7,984 bases of DNA from the NCBI GenBank assembly GCA_946633495.1, contig CAMPAX010000105.1:1-7984 (forward strand), given 5' to 3'. This stretch comes from an uncultured Lachnospiraceae bacterium (GTDB lineage Bacteria > Bacillota > Clostridia > Lachnospirales > Lachnospiraceae). Under the pieces are notes generated by a model. The model did not search any database. It saw only the letters and a program-made list of their open reading frames with translations, and had not been told where the DNA came from. A program made the position numbers and the translations under genes. Below are positions 1-6,786 of the stretch, in pieces. The stretch's first letter is position 1. Each line of letters starts with the position of its first letter.

Positions 1-341
1 TACCACTTCCCTTTATCCTGCAGCCAGCCCGTCTTCATGAATCCGGTTTTGGGATCGAGATAGTACCATTTTCCTTTTTCCTGCAGCCAGCCCGTCTTAG
101 GTGCTCCGTTCTCATCAAGATAGAAGTAGGAATCTCCTTCCCGGACCCAACCGCGTTCAGCGGTATCCGGTACGGAGAAAAGCTCTGCTTTCTCCGCATA
201 AACCGGCTCTTTCCCCGCGAATGCTGCAAGTATCATCGCCGGAAAAAGGAGCATTAATCCAACGCCCTTCCTTATGGCCTTTCCCTTCTTGATTCCATTC
301 TTTATTCCATTCTTGATATCCTTCTTCGTTTTCATATGCAT
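1..341 (-). CDS. Secreted cell-wall-binding repeat protein, N-terminal part (runs off the left edge)
   Basis: Only the first 113 codons are present. The chosen ATG (341-339) has a GGGAG Shine-Dalgarno at 350-354, 8 bases away; ATGs at 356 and 335 are worse placed. The protein opens with a very basic stretch (repeated K-N-G-I units), then a hydrophobic core (VGLMLLFPAMILAAFAG) and a likely signal-peptidase site after VYA. After a short linker it enters 21-residue repeats with the pattern T-G-W-L-Q-x-K-G-K-W-Y-Y-L-D-P, one degenerate unit and then two near-identical ones before the edge. This is the CW_binding_1 / choline-binding-like repeat family (PF01473), which holds secreted proteins on wall teichoic or lipoteichoic polymers. 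Any catalytic domain would lie beyond the edge, so its activity is unknown. It starts 44 bases after the Nudix gene, so it may share its transcript. Confidence 0.85.
   Translation of the reverse strand, partial: MHMKTKKDIKNGIKNGIKKGKAIRKGVGLMLLFPAMILAAFAGKEPVYAEKAELFSVPDTAERGWVREGDSYFYLDENGAPKTGWLQEKGKWYYLDPKTGFMKTGWLQDKGKW
16..98. repeat. Direct repeat, period 63 bases, coding for wall-binding repeats
   Basis: An identical 20-base block (TCCTGCAGCCAGCCCGTCTT) lies at 16-35 and 79-98, exactly 63 bases or 21 codons apart. The neighbouring bases also match (TACCA at 1 and 64). The identity at DNA level suggests recent duplication of repeat units, which lets such proteins gain or lose repeats by recombination. 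The array continues outside the window. Confidence 0.85.
288..323. repeat. Three degenerate 12-base tandem units in the signal-peptide coding region
   Basis: Reading the plus strand, units begin at 288, 300 and 312: CTTGATTCCATT, CTTTATTCCATT and CTTGATATCCTT. On the coding strand they give lysine-rich, four-residue steps (K-D-I-K / N-G-I-K / N-G-I-K) in the basic n-region of the secreted protein. The period is a multiple of three, so copy-number changes would keep the frame. Confidence 0.7.
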
Positions 342-385
342 ATGGTCCGCTCCCATTTTTCTATTCTTTCAGGATGATCCTGTTA

Positions 386-946
386 TTACTCTTTTGACCA
401 AAGATAACAATATGCCTGAGTTCTGGCCGCAAAACGTTCCTTCTTCAGAAGTTCCCGAACCTCAGCCTTTGTGAACCAACCGGCTTCGATCTCTTCCACA
501 TCGGAATCACTTCCGATGATCTCCCCCCGGGCGGTTCCCACCACACATACATTTTTCTCATTTGAGAAACCTACGGCACTGTAGCTCTCACCGATATGAT
601 CCGTGATCCTGACAAGCGTAAGACCTGTCTCCTCCCGAAGCTCTCTTTCTGCCGCTTCCTCCGGGTTCTCCCCGGGATCGATAAGTCCTGCCGGAAAATT
701 ATATACCCACTCTCCCGGAGCCAGGCGGAATTCACGATTCAGCAGAACCCGCTCTCCATCTTCACTGTGCATGATCAGGACCACTGCATCCGGTCCTCTG
801 TCATGTAATTCGGAGAAATCGCGAATATTCCTGTCCCGGCTGATCATTTCATATACCTTCCTGGTTCCGCTTACCGTTTCATAGGTGAGATTATATCTGG
901 TAATGAAATGTCCTTCTTCTCTTTTTTCTATGTTTTTAAACTTCAT
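386..946 (-). CDS. Nudix hydrolase, probable ADP-ribose pyrophosphatase
   Basis: A 186-residue protein with a perfect Nudix box at about residues 87-109: G, five residues, E, seven residues, then R-E-L-R-E-E-T-G-L. The glutamates of this motif bind the Mg2+ or Mn2+ used to cut nucleoside diphosphates linked to another group. Upstream of the box lie the strand RVLLNREFRLAPG and the E-W-V-Y-N-F-P-A-G segment, which resemble the NudF/YqkG ADP-ribose pyrophosphatases, and the length is normal for them. The substrate cannot be fixed by sequence alone. The start at 946 is chosen because GGGAG sits 7 bases before it. An in-frame TTG at 1057 would add 37 residues unlike the family and without a good ribosome site. 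The gene lies 123 bases after the G5 lipoprotein gene. Its likely role is cytoplasmic housekeeping (ADP-ribose or nucleotide-sugar clearance); a link to the envelope genes is only positional. Confidence 0.85.
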   Translation of the reverse strand: MKFKNIEKREEGHFITRYNLTYETVSGTRKVYEMISRDRNIRDFSELHDRGPDAVVLIMHSEDGERVLLNREFRLAPGEWVYNFPAGLIDPGENPEEAAERELREETGLTLVRITDHIGESYSAVGFSNEKNVCVVGTARGEIIGSDSDVEEIEAGWFTKAEVRELLKKERFAARTQAYCYLWSKE

Positions 947-1069
947 AATTTTACTCCCTGCTTTCCTTAGGTCTGATCGATCCGCAGTAATCCTTTTTTC
1001 ACATTCTCTTTGATGTTGCTGACAAAAATCATCAAAAACTTTCCACATCACGTTCAAATATACTTTACG

Positions 1070-1993
1070 TCAGTACTCCACGTACTCCTTGCTCCCGTCC
1101 GAATAGGTGATCTCATAATATCCGTGGCTTCCGTCGGCACAGTTCGGTACCGCCACCCGGGACACCTCATAACGTCCCTCTTTGGTTCCCACAAGGATCA
1201 CTTCATTCACCGGTTCCTTCGTCACCGTCTCCCCGATGACTTCCCTGCTTTCTTCCTTTCCGTCCACCAGCTTCACACGGTAAGTCGTCTCTTTCTCTCC
1301 CGGAATCCCGACTGTATCCGTCTCCTCCGTTCCTTTTTTGAGAGACCCGTCATCCTTACGAAGGGTATCAAAAGGTATCTCTTCCGTCTGCTTCACTTCC
1401 TCGTAAGTCACGCGGCAGATGACGATCCTTGTGCCCTCAGAAACCGCCGTATCCAAAGAAGGAGTTACGGTATCGTCTTTCCCGATGGAGATCCCAAGCT
1501 TTGTCAGGATTTCTCCGACGGTTCCGGCTCCCGCATCTACCTGTTCTGTCTTACCGTCATGGGTTACTGTGATCCCGTATGAAGTAGTGATCACGATCTC
1601 CATCCCTTCGGTGAGCGGGGCGTCTTCCTTCACGTTCATGGACTGGGCAGAAGAAAGTGTGATTCCCTCTTCTGCAAGCAGATCCTTTACGGTTCCTCCT
1701 GCATATTGAGTCTCCTTCTTATCTCCGTCCGTAATGATCGTCACATGATGCATGCGCCGTACATGGATCTCTGCCATATCCTGAATCTCTGCATCCCTTG
1801 CGGGCTCCACTATATCTTCGTCAGATACAGTGATTTCCGCTTCCTTCAGTATCTCATCCACCGTCTTCGGAACCGAGACCTCCACCTTCGTATCCACACC
1901 ACCATCATGGATGGTGATGTCGGCTTTCTTTCCACAAGCCGTAAGCAATGTCAGGAGCAGGAAGGCTCCTGCCGCTACTTTTCCTTTCTTCAT
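1070..1993 (-). CDS. Lipoprotein with three DUF348 domains and one G5 domain
   Basis: A 307-residue exported lipoprotein. Residues 1-20 form a lipoprotein signal: two lysines, a leucine-rich core and the lipobox L-T-A-C, so Cys20 should be lipidated and hold the mature protein on the outer face of the membrane. Three ubiquitin-like DUF348 units follow at about 25-79, 81-137 and 139-194, each with a T-V-x-E/D-I/L-L core. A G5 domain, thought to bind aminosugar polymers or act as a wall spacer, spans about 195-271. The remaining 36 residues are tyrosine-rich (ending Y-S-D-G-S-K-E-Y-V-E-Y) with a lone Cys near 285. Relatives such as YabE of Bacillus usually continue into a catalytic 3D domain, which is missing here. 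The ATG at 1993 has AGGAG 6 bases upstream; an ATG at 2020 in the same frame would add nine residues with a poorer site. It starts 109 bases after the AlgJ-like gene. Confidence 0.85.
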   Translation of the reverse strand: MKKGKVAAGAFLLLTLLTACGKKADITIHDGGVDTKVEVSVPKTVDEILKEAEITVSDEDIVEPARDAEIQDMAEIHVRRMHHVTIITDGDKKETQYAGGTVKDLLAEEGITLSSAQSMNVKEDAPLTEGMEIVITTSYGITVTHDGKTEQVDAGAGTVGEILTKLGISIGKDDTVTPSLDTAVSEGTRIVICRVTYEEVKQTEEIPFDTLRKDDGSLKKGTEETDTVGIPGEKETTYRVKLVDGKEESREVIGETVTKEPVNEVILVGTKEGRYEVSRVAVPNCADGSHGYYEITYSDGSKEYVEY

Positions 1994-2102
1994 TCGACTC
2001 TCCTGCATAAGTTTTCTCATGTTTATTCGTATCCTATGATGTTTTTCCCCAGATGATGATCCACACCACGCAAATTACGTCTGCAATATGCCGCCAAAAT
2101 AC

Positions 2103-3590
2103 TCACGGCTCTTCTTCTATCTCCGGCAGAACCCGGTATGTATCCTCATCCTTCAGTATCACCCGAACCTGAGGATTCTCCGGACATTCCTCCCGATCCA
2201 TGTATATCATAAACCCGTTCATTCCTGTATGACAGGCTTTTCGGATCGTTTTGTCCACGTAAAGAAGGATCTCCGTTTCCTCATTCAGAAGATCCTCCGG
2301 AACCGTGCCAAAGATCTGCCTCATAGTTGGATCATAGGGGCTGTCCAAAGCGTGAAAACCTATCTTTTTTGGATCCACCTTAATCCCTGTACCCTTCTTT
2401 ATGATCGCCTCGGCGTCTAAATCGGACGCCCAAATCGGTGCCGGAAGGATCGGAGGATCGGTAATAAAGTCCCGAAGATTTCGTTCCACTTTCTCAATTA
2501 TGATCAGATCCGGTTTTTGTTCCTTCACCAGCTTCCGCAGACGGTACGGAGCTTCTCTTGTAAAGCACGCTGATCCAAACTGATCGGCTATGTAGGGAAG
2601 CAGGGAATTTCCAAAAGAATCCCGGAACATCAGAAGCTTTCCATTCGTTCCGTCTTTCTTTGTACAGATCCACGAGTCCTCTACACTCTTTGTTTCCGTA
2701 GTATATGTGTAGGTATGATCGATCCCGTAATGAGTATCCATCTCTTTTTTTCCATAAATCGTATAGAGCATCCGGTTCAGATCTCCGTCCGCATCCCTGG
2801 TTCTTATAACAGGAGCATCTGAATAATCATCATAATCCCACTCGTATCCTCTCACTCCGGGAGTATTCGGTGAACTGTCCGAAGACTCCGGATTCGAGGC
2901 TTCCTGTTCCCGGATCCTCTTCGTCTCTTCCATCATACAACGATATGCCAGCAAAGCTCCTTTTCCGTTCCAATGAGAATCCCTCATTAAGTAAAGTGTC
3001 TCCGCTTCTCCACGGAACATGGATAAAAGATCAGCGTAGGGCAGCCCGATCCCACGGCAGATTTCCGGAAGCGCTTCGATGGTATGGTGCGGATTCACGA
3101 TCTTCGAATCATAATACGGCATATGATCGCCGTACAGAGTATTTTTATTTGGCGGAACCGTAAGAAGCAGCTCCACCCCCTGTTCCCTCGTCCATTCCCG
3201 AAGGATTTCCAGATTATGCTTTAAATTAAATAGTTCCCGTTCTGTCATACAGCCGGTCCCCAGATAATCCGGAAGGGTGGACGCGTAGTACAGCCATCCA
3301 TCCGTCCCATAGATCACCGATTCCTGTGAGGAGGTACCGAAGACATTTCCGAGGAGGAAGCTGTCCGCCGCTGCCAGTTCATTTCGGAAAGCAAAATGAT
3401 CGTTAAACCAGGCATCAAACCCGTTGAAAAAGTCCGTATTCAGTGCCCCTTCCTCGGAAATCAGCGACGGAAACTCTGCCGGTCTCCGATTCTCCGCCGT
3501 TTGCTTCGTGGGAAAGAATGCCATCCCCGCAAAAGGAAGGATCATGACCAGCAAAGAGAGCCCTATAAAGATGATCTGGATCCGTTTCAT
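2103..3590 (-). CDS. DHHW/AlgJ-like SGNH-type protein, probable polysaccharide O-acetylation partner
   Basis: A 495-residue protein with a short basic start and one hydrophobic segment (about residues 3-26), so it is probably anchored in the membrane with its body outside. After it comes the family signature E-N-R-R-P-A-E-F-P, then the region G-F-D-A-W-F-N-D-H-F. A D-S-H-W motif (Asp204, His206) and a later F-R-D-S-F-G motif (Ser325) match the Asp-His and Ser of AlgJ/AlgX and of DHHW proteins (PF14286), so a complete catalytic triad can be proposed. In alginate synthesis these proteins complete O-acetylation of the exported polymer together with the MBOAT protein AlgI. A stretch at about 228-260, rich in Ser, Pro, Asn, Glu and Asp, looks like a flexible insert. 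The ATG at 3590 has GAGG 6 bases before it; a GTG at 3602 would add four residues. It lies 103 bases after the MBOAT gene, as expected for a partner pair. The true polymer is unknown. Confidence 0.85.
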   Translation of the reverse strand: MKRIQIIFIGLSLLVMILPFAGMAFFPTKQTAENRRPAEFPSLISEEGALNTDFFNGFDAWFNDHFAFRNELAAADSFLLGNVFGTSSQESVIYGTDGWLYYASTLPDYLGTGCMTERELFNLKHNLEILREWTREQGVELLLTVPPNKNTLYGDHMPYYDSKIVNPHHTIEALPEICRGIGLPYADLLSMFRGEAETLYLMRDSHWNGKGALLAYRCMMEETKRIREQEASNPESSDSSPNTPGVRGYEWDYDDYSDAPVIRTRDADGDLNRMLYTIYGKKEMDTHYGIDHTYTYTTETKSVEDSWICTKKDGTNGKLLMFRDSFGNSLLPYIADQFGSACFTREAPYRLRKLVKEQKPDLIIIEKVERNLRDFITDPPILPAPIWASDLDAEAIIKKGTGIKVDPKKIGFHALDSPYDPTMRQIFGTVPEDLLNEETEILLYVDKTIRKACHTGMNGFMIYMDREECPENPQVRVILKDEDTYRVLPEIEEEP

Positions 3591-3693
3591 ACAACGCCTC
3601 ACTGATTGGGATTTTCATTGTAAACTTATACTTTCCGTTATTTCCCTGATGCTTTCCCTGTCATCCGTTCCGAAGATCGAACCTGAATCGTTA

Positions 3694-5079
3694 TCAGAAA
3701 CGGAAATAGATAAATGGCATATAAGCTCCGCCGGACAGTCGAAGAAGACACCAGAGCAAAAGAAGGAATGCCGCTGCATAAAGAGGGATCTGAGCCCTTT
3801 CTTCTTTAAAGAACCTTTTCCCGATCTTCCCGACCGGTCCTGCCACAAGGATTCCTGCCGCAAGCATCACCAAAAAGAACGGCGTTAAAAGCTGCAGGGT
3901 AAAGGACATGGTCCCCGCCCCGAAGTCGAAGCCTCCGAACATCCGACCCAGCATACGGAAAGCCTGCCCCACTGTTTCAGCACGGAAGATCACAAATCCT
4001 ACGGTCACCACCAGCATGGTATATAGCCAGCCGATCCATCTCGGCAGCTTTCGAAGCCTCGGAACCGCCTCCTCCAGAAAACTGAAGGCTCCATGAAAAA
4101 GTCCCCAAAGTACGAATGTCCAATTCGCTCCATGCCAAAGCCCGCAAAGGAAGAATACCAAAAGCTTATTCAGTCCGGTCCGCAGTGCCCCTTTCCTGTT
4201 ACCTCCCAGCGGGATGTACACATACTCCTTAAACCATGTAGAAAGAGATATGTGCCAGCGGCGCCAGAATTCTCTGACACTCGTGGACGTATAGGGAAGA
4301 TCAAAGTTCTCCCGAAAATGGAATCCGAACATCCGTCCCATGCCAATGGCCATATCGCTGTATCCGCTGAAATCGAAGTAGATCTGCAGCAGAAATGCAA
4401 CAGCACCGATCCATGCCGTAAGCAGGTTCACGTGGCTCATCTCTGCCCCGTAAACCGCATCCACGACGCTGCCCATGACATTTGCTATCAGAACTTTCTT
4501 AGCCAGGCCGAACAGAAATCTCCGCAGACCTTCCGCCGCTTCGTCCAACTTTACGGTTCGTTCCCGAAGCTCCCCGGCGATATCACGAAACCGCACGATC
4601 GGTCCGGCGATGAGCTGCGGAAAAAAAGAAATATAGAGTAAGACCCGAAAAGGACTTTTCTCAGCCTCCACCTCGCCGCGGTACACATCGATCAGGTAGG
4701 ACATGGCCTGGAAGGTAAAGAAGGAAATACCGATGGGAAGATGGATCTTTGGAACCGGAAGTTCTCCGCCCGTCAGGGCGTTCAGGCTTTCCACAAAAAA
4801 ACCTGCATACTTAAATACAGCCAGCAGGATCAGGTTAAAGATCACCGCAAGGATCATCACCCGTTTTTTCCGTCTGCCACTCATCAATCGTACGCAGGTA
4901 TAATTCAGCAGCACGCTGCCAGGAAGGAGCAGGACATAAACCGGCTCCCCGTAGGTATAAAAGGCCAGACTGGCAAGGATCAGCAGTGCATTTCGAACCC
5001 GGATCGCCGGGATCAGACTATGCGCCAGAAAAACCAGCGGCAAAAATATGCAAAGAAAAACCAAAGAACTGAACGTCAT
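3694..5079 (-). CDS. MBOAT-family membrane O-acyltransferase (AlgI-like)
   Basis: A 461-residue, very hydrophobic protein with about ten or more membrane segments, the normal size and form for bacterial AlgI/PatA/DltB-like MBOAT proteins (PF03062). Key signs are P-I-G-I-S-F-F-T-F-Q (115-124), D-F-S-G-Y-S-D-M-A-I-G (236-246), R-E-F-W-R-R-W-H-I-S-L-S (269-280), the loop Y-I-P-L-G-G-N-R-K-G (288-297) and L-W-H-G-A-N-W (314-320). His316 in the last motif is the invariant MBOAT active-site histidine, here intact. The family takes acyl groups, usually acetyl from acetyl-CoA, from the cytoplasmic side and moves them to an extracellular acceptor or partner protein. The next gene encodes an AlgJ/DHHW-type protein, so polysaccharide or secondary-wall-polymer acetylation is more likely than D-alanylation, for which dltA, dltC and dltD are absent here. 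The ATG at 5079 has only a weak GCGGA upstream, but the protein begins exactly where the family does. Confidence 0.93.
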   Translation of the reverse strand: MTFSSLVFLCIFLPLVFLAHSLIPAIRVRNALLILASLAFYTYGEPVYVLLLPGSVLLNYTCVRLMSGRRKKRVMILAVIFNLILLAVFKYAGFFVESLNALTGGELPVPKIHLPIGISFFTFQAMSYLIDVYRGEVEAEKSPFRVLLYISFFPQLIAGPIVRFRDIAGELRERTVKLDEAAEGLRRFLFGLAKKVLIANVMGSVVDAVYGAEMSHVNLLTAWIGAVAFLLQIYFDFSGYSDMAIGMGRMFGFHFRENFDLPYTSTSVREFWRRWHISLSTWFKEYVYIPLGGNRKGALRTGLNKLLVFFLCGLWHGANWTFVLWGLFHGAFSFLEEAVPRLRKLPRWIGWLYTMLVVTVGFVIFRAETVGQAFRMLGRMFGGFDFGAGTMSFTLQLLTPFFLVMLAAGILVAGPVGKIGKRFFKEERAQIPLYAAAFLLLLWCLLRLSGGAYMPFIYFRF

Positions 5080-5121
5080 AGTCGATTCCGCACTGATCTC
5101 CGGACGTTTACAGGACCCGGG

Positions 5122-5143
5122 GCAGATGTCCCCCTAAATCTGC
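5122..5143 (-). other. Small inverted repeat between the DUF218 and MBOAT genes
   Basis: GCAGAT at 5122-5127 and ATCTGC at 5138-5143 can pair as a 6-base stem with a 10-base loop in the minus-strand transcript. No run of U follows, so it is unlikely to stop transcription. It could be a processing or stability hairpin, or simple chance. The whole gap between the two genes is only 70 bases. Confidence 0.3.
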
Positions 5144-5149
5144 AACCGG

Positions 5150-5911
5150 TCAAAAACCTTCATCCGTCAGATCTCCGCTCTCCTCCAAAGATACTTTATC
5201 ATCCGAGTACTCCCCGGGTTTCGGCTTAAACAACATAAAGAGAAAATCTTTATTTCTTGCAACGATCTCCCTGGTTTCCCGTCCTGCGGATCCGCTGTAC
5301 TCCTCCGTCTCTGCGGCAACACCGGTGGTCTCGATCCCAAATGACATTCCGAGACAGACCGCACGGAACAAATGATACGTCTGGGTCACCACCGTGATCC
5401 GCCGGATGCCGAATACATAACAGGCCCGGTACATGCTTTCATAGGTAGAATACCCATGGTGATCCATGTAGATCTCCTCCGAAGGGATCCCCTGTGCCAC
5501 AAGATATTCCTTCATGGCCTTCACTTCGTTATAGTATTCCTCCGGTGTGTGATCTCCACTGACGATGATCTTCCTGGGTGAGATCCGGTATAGCTCTGCC
5601 GTCCGGTCCAGCCGTTCCTTCAGCATGGGACTGGGCATTCCCCCCGGATAATAGCTGCAGCCAAGTACGAGAATACATTCCGGATCCTTCATGGGATCCC
5701 CTGTCAGTTCCTGCTTCCACTCTTCGACTGTCCGGATCCCTCGCTTCCCTTTCAGGACCACGTACAGATTGATGGCTGCCGTAGCAAGGACCAAAAAGAG
5801 AAGAAGCGCAAGGAAGATCTTCAATGTGATCATGATCCCTCTCTTCGCTCCGCCTCCTTTATCTTTTTTATTATCTTTTCGCTTTTTCCCGTCGTTCGAC
5901 TTAACCGCCAT
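5150..5911 (-). CDS. Membrane-anchored SanA/YdcF-like DUF218 protein
   Basis: A 253-residue protein. Residues 1-28 are lysine-rich and cytoplasmic, residues about 29-52 form one membrane helix, and the rest should face outward. The DUF218 domain (PF02698) runs from about 78 to 200: C-I-L-V-L-G-C at the first strand, S-P-M-L-K-E-R-L-D-R-T-A-E-L-Y, then K-I-I-V-S-G-D (114-120), E-V-K-A-M-K-E-Y-L (129-137), S-T-Y-E-S-M (155-160) and V-T-Q-T-Y-H-L-F-R-A (175-184). These are the conserved charged and polar residues of the family. Escherichia coli SanA affects the vancomycin barrier and YdcF binds S-adenosylmethionine, but no reaction is settled for most members. The tail after 230 is acidic. The ATG at 5911 has GGAG 8 bases upstream. 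Placement 70 bases before the MBOAT gene suggests an envelope role, possibly in the same transcript. Confidence 0.87.
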   Translation of the reverse strand: MAVKSNDGKKRKDNKKDKGGGAKRGIMITLKIFLALLLFLVLATAAINLYVVLKGKRGIRTVEEWKQELTGDPMKDPECILVLGCSYYPGGMPSPMLKERLDRTAELYRISPRKIIVSGDHTPEEYYNEVKAMKEYLVAQGIPSEEIYMDHHGYSTYESMYRACYVFGIRRITVVTQTYHLFRAVCLGMSFGIETTGVAAETEEYSGSAGRETREIVARNKDFLFMLFKPKPGEYSDDKVSLEESGDLTDEGF

Positions 5912-5959
5912 CGATACTACTCCATCCGCAGGGTCGCTCCACGGACCTATACTATCTAT

Positions 5960-5988
5960 ATAATCGCAGGCATATTTCCTGCGACTAT
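5960..5988 (-). other. Hairpin in the gap between the alarmone synthetase and DUF218 genes
   Basis: TCGCAGG (5964-5970) and CCTGCGA (5978-5984) form a perfect 7-base stem with a 7-base loop; one mismatch further out, three more A-T pairs extend it. On the minus strand the stem is followed by TTATATAG, which has too few U residues for a strong intrinsic terminator. It could be a weak terminator or an RNA-processing site separating relP from the envelope genes, or a dyad operator. The AT-rich bases just after it (TTATATAGATAGTATAGG) could also hold a promoter -10 element for the next gene, but I see no matching -35. Confidence 0.4.
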
Positions 5989-6031
5989 TATCATTTGCTG
6001 TCCATATATCATTGCCGGTCCAATGTTTCGT

Positions 6032-6697
6032 TTACTCATCACCACCGGCATCTATGGTCCTGCGGATCTCTTCCATCTCCGCATCCATACGGGCCAGGGT
6101 GTCTGCGCAGACCTTCAGCTTTGCCACTACCCCTTCCGGATCCCGGATGGACTTTTTATATTTCAGTTTATGATCCACACTCGCCCAGAAATCCATGGCG
6201 ATGGTTCTGAACTGCACCTCCACCTTCATGTGTTTCTTGCCCTGCGAGAGAAAGATCGGAATATCGATCAGAAGATGAAGCGACCGATAACCGTTTGTTT
6301 TCGGATTTTTGATATAATCCTTTCTGGAAATGAGCAGCACATCATCCTGCTCCACCAGAAGATCCGCCAGATTATATAAGTCTTCCTGGAACGAACAGAT
6401 GACACGGATTCCTGCGATATCCGTCATCTCCTGCTCCATATCTTCCACCGTCAGGGGGATGCCGCGCCGCAGCATCTTCTCCACGATGCTCTCCGGCTTC
6501 TTAAGACGGCTCTCAATACTTTCGAAGGGATTACGGTCGTACTGCAATGAGAATTCCGCGTTCAGCACATTTAATTTCGTCTGGATCTCCATGATCGCGC
6601 AGCGGTAATAGGTCATTAAACGTACGAAATCATCGGTTCTGGAAAAATTCTTTGCCATTTCCTCAACCACTTCGGAAGTTACTGTAAGATTTTCCAT
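6032..6697 (-). CDS. relP: Small alarmone synthetase, RelP/YwaC type GTP pyrophosphokinase
   Basis: A 221-residue, single-domain (p)ppGpp synthetase (RelA_SpoT domain, PF04607) that transfers pyrophosphate from ATP to GDP or GTP in the cytoplasm. There is no HD hydrolase domain and no regulatory TGS or ACT region. Visible parts are E-S-R-L-K-K-P-E-S-I-V-E-K (62-74) for nucleotide binding, M-T-D-I-A-G-I-R-V (91-99) with the likely metal-binding Asp93, N-P-K-T-N-G-Y-R-S-L-H (131-141) with the stacking tyrosine of the G-loop (Tyr137), and V-E-V-Q-F-R-T-I-A-M-D-F-W-A-S (159-173) with the likely catalytic glutamate. The wording of these motifs (PKxNGYRSLH, RTIAMDFWAS) resembles YwaC/RelP from memory more than YjbM/RelQ; no alignment was made. 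The ATG at 6697 has GAGGTGA upstream. In Bacillus ywaC responds to cell-wall stress, which fits the envelope genes downstream. The gene starts 89 bases after the AraC-type regulator. Confidence 0.9.
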   Translation of the reverse strand: MENLTVTSEVVEEMAKNFSRTDDFVRLMTYYRCAIMEIQTKLNVLNAEFSLQYDRNPFESIESRLKKPESIVEKMLRRGIPLTVEDMEQEMTDIAGIRVICSFQEDLYNLADLLVEQDDVLLISRKDYIKNPKTNGYRSLHLLIDIPIFLSQGKKHMKVEVQFRTIAMDFWASVDHKLKYKKSIRDPEGVVAKLKVCADTLARMDAEMEEIRRTIDAGGDE

Positions 6698-6786
6698 AAT
6701 TCACGTCACCTCATCCATATAGTCCGCAGTACAGTATCCGCATCCCGACCTGCAGTACGCTCTTCCCTTTGATCCTCTGTCTATCC

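Noticed and set aside
16..98. Repeats at the left edge as a CRISPR array
   Set aside because: The repeats are coding, in frame, 63 bases apart and give a known wall-binding protein pattern; there are no unique spacers between constant repeats.
370..382. Short palindrome CAGGATGATCCTG between the Nudix and wall-repeat genes
   Set aside because: Six-base arms around one base cannot form a normal RNA hairpin and no T-run follows, so I do not call it a terminator.
947..1057. Longer start for the Nudix protein at TTG 1057
   Set aside because: The extra 37 residues do not look like the family and lack a good ribosome site, whereas the ATG at 946 has GGGAG at ideal spacing.
1010..1582. Plus-strand open frame of 190 codons
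   Set aside because: It lies antisense to the DUF348/G5 lipoprotein gene, has no recognisable domain, and is rich in His, Arg and Leu as expected for a shadow frame.
3632..3706. Inverted copies TTTCCGTT and AACGGAAA flanking the end of the MBOAT gene
   Set aside because: They are separated by about 59 bases, partly inside coding sequence, with no T-run; a meaningful hairpin is unlikely.
3615..3863. Minus-strand frame of 82 codons around the MBOAT stop
   Set aside because: Most of it overlaps the MBOAT C-terminus in another frame, and no domain or ribosome site supports it.
4093..5229. Plus-strand open frames of 182 and 162 codons (4093-4641 and 4741-5229)
   Set aside because: Both are antisense to the MBOAT gene, whose family motifs cover the whole region. 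They show no domain or ribosome site of note.
6726..6758. GCAGTAC repeated twice (6726-6732 and 6752-6758) upstream of relP, a possible AraC site
   Set aside because: A 7-base match in about 90 bases is not rare enough, the copies do not extend, and the 26-base spacing is not a known mark for this family.
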